DNA of 64,000 nucleotides from VSJD01 sp964617825. Lineage in GTDB: Bacteria; Verrucomicrobiota; Kiritimatiellia; JAAZAB01. The translations under genes were made by a program, and so were the position numbers. The DNA lies in the NCBI GenBank assembly GCA_964617825.1, contig CAZTWL010000007.1, positions 1-64,000 of the forward strand. Direction: 5' to 3'. How positions within the stretch are numbered: the first letter of the stretch is position 1; the number at the start of each line of letters is the position of its first letter. This document shows positions 34,341 to 42,591 of the stretch, piece by piece. A model generated the notes under the pieces. It ran no database searches. It was not told the origin of the DNA and saw only the letters and a list, made by a program, of their open reading frames with translations.

Positions 34341-36398
34341 ATGAAACGATCCGCGCTGATTGAAGTGAGCCTGGTGCTTGCCATCGGATGGGTGTTTGGC
34401 GGTGAAATCAAGCCGGCATTCGGCAAGGCTGGCGACGAGATGTTTAGTTTAAAAGCGGCGACGATAACCGGCGTAAAGGCGTATGAGGAAGCCCCGGGAA
34501 ATCTGCGGCTGGAGGGAATAAATTCGAACAACTGGGGTTGCGTGACGTTCCCGGATAACGGCGTGAAAAATATTGAAGTTAAAGGGACAGTTAATATTGC
34601 ACGACCGGGGCAATGGTATGCGTGGACGCAGAGGAATTATTTTCCCATGCAGTTTTGTTATGCCACGGAGCAGCCCGGCTATGATTTTGGAATCATGCTG
34701 CGACAAGAGAACCGAAGTGTCTTTTACCGCATTCTCTTCAGCACGAAATGGAACGAGGTGGCGCTCTGGAAAGAAGGGGTGCCGGGGATTGATCCGGCAG
34801 CGCCCACGCTGCCTACCGGCTTTTTTGCCGCGGTGAAGAAGTATGAACTCAAGCCGGGACAGGATTACGTTTTTGCGGTGAAGGCGGTTGGCAACCGGCT
34901 GCAGGTCGTTCTGAACGGCAAAACGGTCCTGGAGTACGAAGATAAAGTGTTGCCGTTGGACAAAGGCGGTTTTGGTTTCGGTATATTTAACGGGGCGGTG
35001 GTGAAGATCAGGGGATTGGCGGTGCAAAAGGCGAGCGAAGCGATCGAAATCGCCGCACAAACGCATCCGCAATTCCGGGCCGAAAAATGGCATGATGACG
35101 ATGTGATTTTTGACGGCAATGAGCCGATTGCCCGTTTTGCGCACGGAACCGCATTGTGGCTGGTGGACGTCAAGCTTAAGCCCGGCTACAGGCCATTGAC
35201 ATCCTGGCCGCATGTGTTCGATAACGTGACCCGATCCAGCCGGATGCGACAGATTCAGTGTCCGGACAACTCCTCGGTCCTGTATTCGTTCGGGATTTCC
35301 AATCAAGACATTGTAGGACAGGGAACGGTAACACTTGTGTACGATGCGCCGCGCGATACCTACTGCTATACCGTGGACAAATCCATGACCTTTCAGCGAA
35401 ATGCCGAAAATTATCATTATTATAATGGCAGCATTTATTATCACAACACGTATGCCTACAATTCCATGCCGACTACCGATGCGACGCTGCCAATGAGCCA
35501 TTTATCCCTTTATACCGCGTCCTCGTCCTATCGTATGGGACTGGTTAAAGGGGCAGACGGCACGCCCTATCGCTGGCCTATCCATCATTCCCCCTGGTAT
35601 CGTCCCTGGACAACGACGCTTTCACAGTGGGATCTGGCAAAAGACATGTATTTTATCAGATATCCCGAACCGGTCGTCTGTCCGGCCGTGGAAGTCGTTT
35701 CGTTGGGAGAAGATTATCGTCCCCAGGCGAACCATTGTTGCAGTTATTGGGACATGCATTTTTCGTTTGTGCCGCTCAAGGATGGGAAACCGGTGGCTAC
35801 GCTGAAAGCCGGGGATGTTTATCGCGAGCAATACAAGATGCTCGGTTATCCGCGCGCCGAGGCGGACAAGCTGTTTGAGAAATCCAAGCTGGCGCCGTTC
35901 TTGAATCCGGAAATTGAATGTCCCTGGTATGTACCGGGTTTGAACACGTTTGCCAGAGGCGGAAATGTCGAACAGACCGCCGGGCGCGAGATCTGGGAAT
36001 GCGGCGCCGGGGTGACATGGGATAAAACCGTGGGACACAACGACGCGTTCTCGTTGAAATTTATGGACAATGCCATGATGGATCCGCTTTTCGGATATAA
36101 TGACGAAGGTATGAATGCCGACGAGTGGGAAATATCGGCCTGGGTCAAGGCCGATCAATGGGAAGGCGCCGGAGTGCGCATCGGCATCCGCCGGTTGCAG
36201 GCGCAGCCGCAAAACGTATTTGAAGGAAGCGAGTTTGTCCGGCCGAAACCCGGGGAATGGCAGAAGATCGCCTACACCAGTAAAAAGCCGGTGAGCGGCA
36301 ATCTTTATTTTATGATTCAGACCAGCGGCAAGGGCGTTTGCTGGGTTGATGATGTCGAGTTCAGAAAACTCAAGCTGCCTGATCAGGAGAAAAAATAA
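34341..36398 (+). CDS. Family X exported protein, subgroup I (uncharacterised)
   Basis: A 685-residue protein with a signal peptide (to about FGGE). The N-terminal 220 residues look like a concanavalin-like/DUF1080-type beta-sandwich (DFGIMLRQENRSVFYRILFS; LQVVLNGKTVLEYEDKVLP). The middle is unrecognised beta-rich sequence with WLVDVKLKPGYR and the motif CCSYWDMHF near residue 470. The last 140 residues resemble a carbohydrate-binding jelly roll (ISAWVKADQWEGAGVRIGIR; GVCWVDDVEF). Three paralogs occur at 42588, 52561 and 56309; the closest is 52561. I do not know its function. Always sitting beside a DUF4838 gene, it may be a partner enzyme or binding protein. Confidence 0.82.
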   Translation: MKRSALIEVSLVLAIGWVFGGEIKPAFGKAGDEMFSLKAATITGVKAYEEAPGNLRLEGINSNNWGCVTFPDNGVKNIEVKGTVNIARPGQWYAWTQRNYFPMQFCYATEQPGYDFGIMLRQENRSVFYRILFSTKWNEVALWKEGVPGIDPAAPTLPTGFFAAVKKYELKPGQDYVFAVKAVGNRLQVVLNGKTVLEYEDKVLPLDKGGFGFGIFNGAVVKIRGLAVQKASEAIEIAAQTHPQFRAEKWHDDDVIFDGNEPIARFAHGTALWLVDVKLKPGYRPLTSWPHVFDNVTRSSRMRQIQCPDNSSVLYSFGISNQDIVGQGTVTLVYDAPRDTYCYTVDKSMTFQRNAENYHYYNGSIYYHNTYAYNSMPTTDATLPMSHLSLYTASSSYRMGLVKGADGTPYRWPIHHSPWYRPWTTTLSQWDLAKDMYFIRYPEPVVCPAVEVVSLGEDYRPQANHCCSYWDMHFSFVPLKDGKPVATLKAGDVYREQYKMLGYPRAEADKLFEKSKLAPFLNPEIECPWYVPGLNTFARGGNVEQTAGREIWECGAGVTWDKTVGHNDAFSLKFMDNAMMDPLFGYNDEGMNADEWEISAWVKADQWEGAGVRIGIRRLQAQPQNVFEGSEFVRPKPGEWQKIAYTSKKPVSGNLYFMIQTSGKGVCWVDDVEFRKLKLPDQEKK

Positions 36399-36400
36399 GA

Positions 36401-36572
36401 TTGCAGGAAGCCCTCAGGATCGGCGGGCGGGAGCGATCGATCATGATCGCCGGGGTGTTGGAAAAAGCGGATTGGAAATCGGCAAAATCCCGTGGCAGGA
36501 AGATCCTCTATGGGAGTTTGTTTTGGAACCGATGTGTTTATGCGGCGATCGACAATCCCATAAAACGAGGAG
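36401..36572 (+). pseudogene. Relict CBM9-like fragment
   Basis: This open stretch between family X and the beta-helix gene reads SIMIAGVLEKADWKSAKS and later VYAAIDNPIKRG. It resembles the start of the CBM9 domains here (VDGVLDEADWKKAQ, then a Y-V-A-F-K-A-M-type strand). No other part of such a gene remains. It is in frame with the beta-helix gene downstream, but a proper signal peptide begins at the GTG at 36584, so I treat this as a remnant and not as part of that protein. Confidence 0.5.
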
Positions 36573-36583
36573 AATCATGTAAA

Positions 36584-37768
36584 GTGAAAACGATTTTGAT
36601 AGCTGGGCTTTTCTGCTTAAGTATTGTTGCCGCGGAAGCGGACACGCATTATCTGATTTCGTCCAATTCCGGGTCTGCGAGCCCCTACACTAGCTGGGGA
36701 ACGGCGGGGACAAGCGTGATCGACGTGGTGAACGCGGCCATGAGCGATGGCGTTGCGCCGCGGACAGTTCTGGCATCCAATGGTGTTTATCTTCTCACCA
36801 ACACGGTTAGCATCACAAACGCTGTCGCCTTGCGGGGGGTCAATGGGCGGGATGCGACGATCATGGACGGCACCGGCGCCTATCGTTGTTTTATCCTTAA
36901 GCACACCAATAGTGTTATCGATAACCTAACGATTACAAATGGTTTTTCCACTGCCCGAGGCGGCGGTGTATATATGTATAGCGGCGTCGTTTCGAATTGC
37001 CTGATAACCTGCTGTGTAAGCAGCAATACGGCGAATGTCGGCGGCGCCGGGATTTACGTCGACGGGGGGACGAGCGTGGTGACGCATTGCATCCTGCGGT
37101 TAAACAAGGCTTACGGTAGCTACGGGCAAACCATGGGGGGTGGAATCAGAATAGCGGGAGTCGGAACCGAACGTGCTTTGATCAGTAATTGCACCATAGA
37201 GACCAATACGGTCACTTACGATCAGGGCGGAGGCATATATATCTCGGGTTCGGGGGAGACTGTGATCAGGAACTGCCTGATCAGCAAAAACAATTCCCGC
37301 AGGGGCGGCGGTTTGTATATCGACAATACCAACACGCATGTCGTTAATTGCACGATCATTCGGAATTATGCCTCGTTCGATACCGGCGGGATTTTCTTCG
37401 GCGTTTGTTACACCAATATGATCGTGAATTGCATTGTCAGCAGTAATTATCAGGGAAGCTATATAAGGGATTTAGAAGGATCAGCCGTAATTAAATTCAA
37501 TTGCTGCACTAACTCATGTTGCGTCAGATCAAATATATTTTTTAATCCGACAGCAGGCAATACGACCAACGATCCCTCTTTCCTGAACTATGCGGAAGGT
37601 AACTATCGGTTTAACCGTTATTCGCCGTGTTATAATGCCGGCGTCAACCAGGACTGGATGGCGAATGCGGTAGATCTGGACGGCCATGCGCGTATTTTGC
37701 ATGGCCGGGCGGATATTGGGGCGTTCGAACTCTTCATCCCCTCCGGCACAATGTTCAGGGTCCGATAG
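36584..37768 (+). CDS. Exported right-handed parallel beta-helix protein
   Basis: About 394 residues with a signal peptide (KTILIAGLFCLSIVAAEADT). Repeated strands of the form GGGIYISGSG...IRNCLISKN and GGGLYIDNTN...VVNCTI mark a pectin-lyase-like parallel beta-helix. The tail DLDGHARILHGRADIGAFE is typical of such proteins in PVC bacteria. Start choice: GTG at 36584, after GAGGAG 11 bases upstream. An ATG at 36577 is followed at once by TAA. It follows family X gene 34341 and may be a polysaccharide lyase or a glycan-binding surface protein; no catalytic residues can be assigned. A decayed homolog lies at 54676. Confidence 0.8.
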   Translation: MKTILIAGLFCLSIVAAEADTHYLISSNSGSASPYTSWGTAGTSVIDVVNAAMSDGVAPRTVLASNGVYLLTNTVSITNAVALRGVNGRDATIMDGTGAYRCFILKHTNSVIDNLTITNGFSTARGGGVYMYSGVVSNCLITCCVSSNTANVGGAGIYVDGGTSVVTHCILRLNKAYGSYGQTMGGGIRIAGVGTERALISNCTIETNTVTYDQGGGIYISGSGETVIRNCLISKNNSRRGGGLYIDNTNTHVVNCTIIRNYASFDTGGIFFGVCYTNMIVNCIVSSNYQGSYIRDLEGSAVIKFNCCTNSCCVRSNIFFNPTAGNTTNDPSFLNYAEGNYRFNRYSPCYNAGVNQDWMANAVDLDGHARILHGRADIGAFELFIPSGTMFRVR

Positions 37769-37915
37769 CGTCGGTGAAGGATTAGAACCGAACGGGGAAG
37801 CCACAATATTCATCCCGGTCAAATTGGTTGAACGGAAATTGTGCGCTGCAAGATAACTGCGATGTCGAACTTGGCCTATTTGAACTGGTCATATTAGGAA
37901 TGGAGGAACTGAACC

Positions 37916-39718
37916 ATGAAGATCGATCTTTTGCCGCAGCCGCGTAATATCAAGATGGCAGAAGGTGTCTGTGTCGTTGGCAGACTGAAGCACGTATCCT
38001 GCGGAACGGTGGCCCCGAAAACGATGGAACTGATGCAAGCCGACCTGCCGAGCTCGATTTTCTGCCAGCGGCCATCCGATGGGCCGGTGCTGACAATGAA
38101 GCTCGCTAAATCCGGTTCGCCGGCGATTAAGCCGGAGGCCTCGCCGTTGCCGAAGGAAGAGCCGGAAGCCTTTTGCCTGAGTATATTGCCCGATTATGTC
38201 GAGATTCGCGCGAATGGCGCCGCAGGGGTCTGGCAGGGATTCCAGACTCTGGGGTTGTTGATTCAAGAACATAGCGGCAAAGTGCCATGCTGCCGAATTG
38301 TCGATTGGCCGGCCATCCGCTATCGCGGGATGCACATCGACCTCAAGGGTTATCAGCCGACTTTCGAATGTTTGCTGGAGACGATTCGTTTGCTCGGCCG
38401 CTACAAAATCAATGCGATCCTGCTCGAATTGGAGGATAAATTCAAATATACCGCGGCCGCCGGTATCGGCAATGCGACAGCTTACTCGCCTAAACAATTG
38501 CGCGTTCTCGGCGAACTGGCGGCGGCCATGCACATGCAGATCATTCCCAAAGTGCAATGTTTGTCGCATGTGGATTATCTTCTGAAACATCCGCGGTATG
38601 TGGCATTGCGCGAAAACGGCCATCCTTTCCAGTTTTGTTCGCGCAATCCCAAAGTTCATGCGTTGTGGCGCGCCATGGCGCTGGAGGTGATGGAATGCCT
38701 GCCCGGCCACAAATATTTCCATATCGGCGCGGATGAACCCTGGTATATGAATGAATGCCCGGTCTGCCGGAAATACAGCAAGTCGCAGAATTATATAAAT
38801 GCGGTTTCCAAGGCGATCAAGGTCGTGCAGGACCAGGGTCGTCGGCCGATCATGTGGGATGATGTCCTGCGCAATAAGGATGTGGAATTGACCGACAAAG
38901 AACAGAAGGAGACCTATCTGCTCGGCCGCAAGGCAATCCTGATGTATTGGGCGTATGGCTATGGCGGCGAACACACAAACATTTTCCCGATGTTGCCGAC
39001 TTACCGCAGGGAAAAGATGCAGGTCTGGGGCTCCAGCGGTTCCTCATGTTGCGACGATTGGTTTGAAAATGTGCCGGAACTGCGCCGGCGGGCATGGAAT
39101 ATCGCGGCCTGGACCAAATCGGCCGTCGAAAATGGGCTGGAAGGTGTGGTGGCTACTTGTTGGACCAGGCTTGCATCGTTCGATCCGCAGTCCGCGGTGC
39201 CGGAAGCGTGCTGGTTTCATATGTTGTATGCGGCCGATTCGATGTGGTCCGGTCGGTCCCGCGATCCGGCCGAATTCGGCCGGATTTGCGCCAACTCGTT
39301 TTTTGGGGTCGAACTTCCCGAACATCTTGCGTTTCTGATGGAGCTTGATCCGTCTAAATTGCCATCCCATCCGGGCAGATTCAAGGCCGTTCGCCAGCAA
39401 GGCCGTCTCGACCTGCTCAACGCGATGATCGAAACGTTCCGGCATGTGCAGGGCCGCCAGAAAAATTTCGATAAAATTGCGCATGCCTATCACGGACTGG
39501 CCGGCGACCGAGTTGTCGACTACCGGAAAAAATTGCTGGAAGACAGGGCCAAGGGGATGATCGCCTCGGCGGAGCGCAACGCGGATTTCCTGCGGAAGAT
39601 GCTTGGCGAATTCTACGAAAAGCCTTCCGTGGACGATTTCATCCGCTCGCGCTTCGGCCGCGATCTTGAGGAAGGCCGGCTTTATCTGCAGGAGGCTAAG
39701 AAGTCGCAATTGATATAA
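37916..39718 (+). CDS. GH20-family beta-N-acetylhexosaminidase-like enzyme
   Basis: A 600-residue protein without a signal peptide. Residues 1-125 form a GH20b-like N-domain (LLPQPRNIKMAEG; NGAAGVWQGFQTLGLLIQE). A GH20 barrel follows (RYRGMHIDLKGYQPT, QIIPKVQCLSHVDYLLKHP), with the Asp-Glu pair at residues 273-274 in HIGADEPW, the substrate-assisted catalytic pair of GH20. It would remove terminal GlcNAc- or GalNAc-type sugars in the cytoplasm. The cysteine motif ECPVC just after the active site recalls the DUF4838 motif. Its stop is 17 bases before the start of the DUF4838 gene at 39736, implying one transcript. Confidence 0.88.
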   Translation: MKIDLLPQPRNIKMAEGVCVVGRLKHVSCGTVAPKTMELMQADLPSSIFCQRPSDGPVLTMKLAKSGSPAIKPEASPLPKEEPEAFCLSILPDYVEIRANGAAGVWQGFQTLGLLIQEHSGKVPCCRIVDWPAIRYRGMHIDLKGYQPTFECLLETIRLLGRYKINAILLELEDKFKYTAAAGIGNATAYSPKQLRVLGELAAAMHMQIIPKVQCLSHVDYLLKHPRYVALRENGHPFQFCSRNPKVHALWRAMALEVMECLPGHKYFHIGADEPWYMNECPVCRKYSKSQNYINAVSKAIKVVQDQGRRPIMWDDVLRNKDVELTDKEQKETYLLGRKAILMYWAYGYGGEHTNIFPMLPTYRREKMQVWGSSGSSCCDDWFENVPELRRRAWNIAAWTKSAVENGLEGVVATCWTRLASFDPQSAVPEACWFHMLYAADSMWSGRSRDPAEFGRICANSFFGVELPEHLAFLMELDPSKLPSHPGRFKAVRQQGRLDLLNAMIETFRHVQGRQKNFDKIAHAYHGLAGDRVVDYRKKLLEDRAKGMIASAERNADFLRKMLGEFYEKPSVDDFIRSRFGRDLEEGRLYLQEAKKSQLI

Positions 39719-39735
39719 TGAAGAAAGGAATAGCA

Positions 39736-42591
39736 ATGAAAAAACACCTGATTCTCGCGCTACTTGCTCTCGGTTGTGTCGGAAACGCAAGGGAATTCCC
39801 CCTGGTTGTCAACGGCAAGACGGATGCGGCGATCGTATTCAATCCGCGGCCCACGGCGCCGGAATACAGGGCGTCGGTGGAACTTCAGGAATATATTAAG
39901 AAAATATCCGGCGTTACCGTGCCGCGGTCTGTTCGTCCGTCGATTTTCGACCTTATTAAGGGGAATAATCCCGCCTTTGTAGAGGTCCTGCTGGTGACAA
40001 CGGAGAACGGCAAGCTGCTGATGCCTGCGGCGATGTATGCAAAGCTCTCCAAGGCCTTGACCGACCAGGCGTTTTACATCCAGACCGTAGAAAACCGGAT
40101 CATCATCGGGGGCAAAGACCCCATCGGCGTGCTTTACGGGGCATACACCTTCATCGAGAAATATCTGGGCGTGCGCTGGTTCCATCCCGGGGCCGACGGG
40201 GAATATTGCCCGAAGTCGCCGGGCATCGCGGTCGGCGAGATAGACGATTTCGAGGAACCGTCCATCAACGGGCGGTATATCAATTGCTGGGAGAAATCCG
40301 TGTTGCCGTGGAGCATGGAAGAGGTCCGCACGTGGCAGATCAGGAATAAAATCGAGTTCCGGTATTTTAATGCCGGCAGTGCAATCCGTGAAGTATTGGA
40401 CCTTTTTGAATGCGGCAACAGCTTTATCGAAGGCGGCGGCCACTTGACATTCGAGCAAGCGGTTCCCAAGAAGCTTTTCGAAATCCACCCGGAATATTTC
40501 CCCTGGAAGAATGGCAAGCGCGTTTGCGAAGAGCGCTCCCAGCGCTGCCTGGCGAATACCGATGTCCGGAAAATGGTGGTGAATTATGTGTTGGAGATGA
40601 CGAAATACGGGGGGCGTTACATGATCAGCTTTCATGACTCCACCTTCCGGCACGGTAACTGGTGCCAGTGCCCGGAATGCATGAAGATGGGAACGTATAA
40701 TGGAGCCTTTACGGTGCCGAATCTGGCGCATCGCTTCACGAGCATGATCGCGGACGAGGTGCTGAAACGCAATTCGGATGCCAGGCTGTCGATCGAGATA
40801 TACAGCGAGTTCAGGGATCTGCCGACGGATCCGGCCATCCGCTACGATAAGCGGGTGATGGGGCGCTATGCGCCGCACCAACGCTGTTACGTTCATCGTT
40901 TCGGCGACCCCGCGATCGAGTGCAACACAAAACTGTTCAAGCTGCTGATGGATTGGCAGAAAGTGTGCCCGAAAATCGAGTTGTTCGATTTTTATTCCTA
41001 TGCGAACTCGCCTTACGCGCCGAAGGAATACATTCTGGCGGAGGACATCAAGCTTTATAAGAGAATGAATCTGGATAGCTGGGTTGAAGATTGCACCAAC
41101 AAGGATCTGCCTGTGATGTCCAGCAACTGGCCTTTTTATTACGTGGCGGCGAAAATGCTGTGGGATGCCTCGCTGGATGTAGACAAGCTGATGTCCGAGG
41201 TATACGACAAATACTACGGCGCGTCGAGCGAGCCGATGAAGAAATACCAGGCGTTGCGGCGGGAACTGTGGGAGCAGGCGCCCGGTCATGCCCTTTACGG
41301 AGGTCCCACGCGCATTGCCTATTGCCTGACCGTTCCCGGCGCCGAGAAACGACTCAAGAGCTTCCTGGTCGAGGCTGACAAGCTGGCCGGAAACGATGCC
41401 GTGCTTAAAAAGCGGATATCCGCCGACCGCGAATGCCTGGAGCAATTCTGGGTCAAGGAAGCGGAAAAGATGAAGAAAGTAATGTCGGCGCAGAACAACG
41501 TTCCGGTCGCCAGTCTTGCAGGAAAGATAACGGTCGATGGCGTTCTGGACGAGGAGGACTGGAAAAAGGCCCAGTTGGTGAGCGGGTTTCTGACCATCGC
41601 GGAAAAGGGCGAATCCAGCGTGCCCGTGGAAGAAACGCAGGTGAAGGTGCTCTACGACAAGGATAACTGGTATGTGGCGTTCAAAGCGATGACGGAACAT
41701 GCCTGGTCGCCGGTGAAAACGGGTGAGACGAAGCACGACGGCGAAGTGTGGAACGACGATTCCGTGGAAGTTTTTATTATGCCGCCGAATTCCGATTATT
41801 TTCATTGGGTTATCAATAGTGCGGGAACCTATTATGACGCTAAAGCACGAGCTGTCGACTTCGAGTCCAAGGCCGAGGTCAAGACCAAGGTGGAGAAGGA
41901 TCATTACATTGTCGAGGTGCGCATTCCGGCGGAATCGATGGGGATGAAGATTGATGCGAATCAGGTCTGGCACATGCATTTCTGTCGGACTTGCCGGAAC
42001 CTGCAGCCGCCCAAGGATACGGAGGATAGTTCCCTGGATGGCACGCCACCGCACGAACAAACTCTGTTCCGTCTCGTGAGTTTTGGACAGGATGCCCCCA
42101 TGATGTGGAACGGCGGATTTGAGGTTGCCAACGAGATGAAAGAATTGCCGAAAGGCTGGGTCTCGGGCAATACCCCGGCGCTCATGCCGGCTGTCTGGTG
42201 TTTGCATGACGAAAAGGCGACGGCCACCATTGTCACCAATGATGTGCATTCCGGCAAAAATGCCTGGAAAATCGAGAAAGGCCGGGTCGTCAACTATTTA
42301 CCCACCTTGACGGGCGACAACCTGCATATTGAATTCTGGGCCAAAGGGACAGGTAAACTTACTTTGATGCTTATTCAATATACCAAGCCTTCCAACGGTG
42401 GTTCCCGGTTCATCGGGACCGATTACTTGGCCGAGATTGATTTGACGCCGGAATGGAAGCTCTATGAATTTGATCATACAATCACCCGCAAGGAGACGCA
42501 ACAGGCCGGCCTGGCCTTTGCGGCCGGTGCCGTCATGATCATCGACGACGTTGCAGCTCCGAAAATACAAAGACAAGGAGGAAACAAGTGA
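39736..42591 (+). CDS. Exported DUF4838-type protein, copy A
   Basis: A 951-residue protein with a signal peptide (HLILALLALGCVGNA). It has the glucuronidase-like N-domain (APEYRASVELQEYIKKISG; GVLYGAYTFIEKYLGVRWFHPG), a barrel with NWCQCPEC near residue 308, and a CBM9-like domain from about 595 (ITVDGVLDEEDWKKAQ, WNDDSVEVFIMPPNSD). A jelly-roll module ends the protein (NGGFEVANEMKELPKGW ... MIIDDVAAP). I chose the second ATG, 39736, with AAAGGAA nearby; the frame opens at 39718. Its stop overlaps the GTG start of family X gene 42588 by four bases. Bases 39812-40322 are almost identical to the paralog at 47161, while the rest diverges. Confidence 0.88.
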   Translation: MKKHLILALLALGCVGNAREFPLVVNGKTDAAIVFNPRPTAPEYRASVELQEYIKKISGVTVPRSVRPSIFDLIKGNNPAFVEVLLVTTENGKLLMPAAMYAKLSKALTDQAFYIQTVENRIIIGGKDPIGVLYGAYTFIEKYLGVRWFHPGADGEYCPKSPGIAVGEIDDFEEPSINGRYINCWEKSVLPWSMEEVRTWQIRNKIEFRYFNAGSAIREVLDLFECGNSFIEGGGHLTFEQAVPKKLFEIHPEYFPWKNGKRVCEERSQRCLANTDVRKMVVNYVLEMTKYGGRYMISFHDSTFRHGNWCQCPECMKMGTYNGAFTVPNLAHRFTSMIADEVLKRNSDARLSIEIYSEFRDLPTDPAIRYDKRVMGRYAPHQRCYVHRFGDPAIECNTKLFKLLMDWQKVCPKIELFDFYSYANSPYAPKEYILAEDIKLYKRMNLDSWVEDCTNKDLPVMSSNWPFYYVAAKMLWDASLDVDKLMSEVYDKYYGASSEPMKKYQALRRELWEQAPGHALYGGPTRIAYCLTVPGAEKRLKSFLVEADKLAGNDAVLKKRISADRECLEQFWVKEAEKMKKVMSAQNNVPVASLAGKITVDGVLDEEDWKKAQLVSGFLTIAEKGESSVPVEETQVKVLYDKDNWYVAFKAMTEHAWSPVKTGETKHDGEVWNDDSVEVFIMPPNSDYFHWVINSAGTYYDAKARAVDFESKAEVKTKVEKDHYIVEVRIPAESMGMKIDANQVWHMHFCRTCRNLQPPKDTEDSSLDGTPPHEQTLFRLVSFGQDAPMMWNGGFEVANEMKELPKGWVSGNTPALMPAVWCLHDEKATATIVTNDVHSGKNAWKIEKGRVVNYLPTLTGDNLHIEFWAKGTGKLTLMLIQYTKPSNGGSRFIGTDYLAEIDLTPEWKLYEFDHTITRKETQQAGLAFAAGAVMIIDDVAAPKIQRQGGNK
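39812..40322 (+). repeat. 511-base near-identical block, copy A
   Basis: By direct reading this matches 47243-47753 at all but one base (the T of AATCCG at 39843 versus AACCCG in copy B), offset 7431. It covers most of the N-terminal domain of the DUF4838 gene. The flanks diverge sharply on both sides. Confidence 0.93.

Noticed and set aside
39760..42249. 829-codon open frame on the minus strand
   Set aside because: It lies wholly opposite a well-supported DUF4838 gene and has no recognisable domain. Its translation (many His, Arg and Gly residues) looks like a frame shadow of GC-rich codons.
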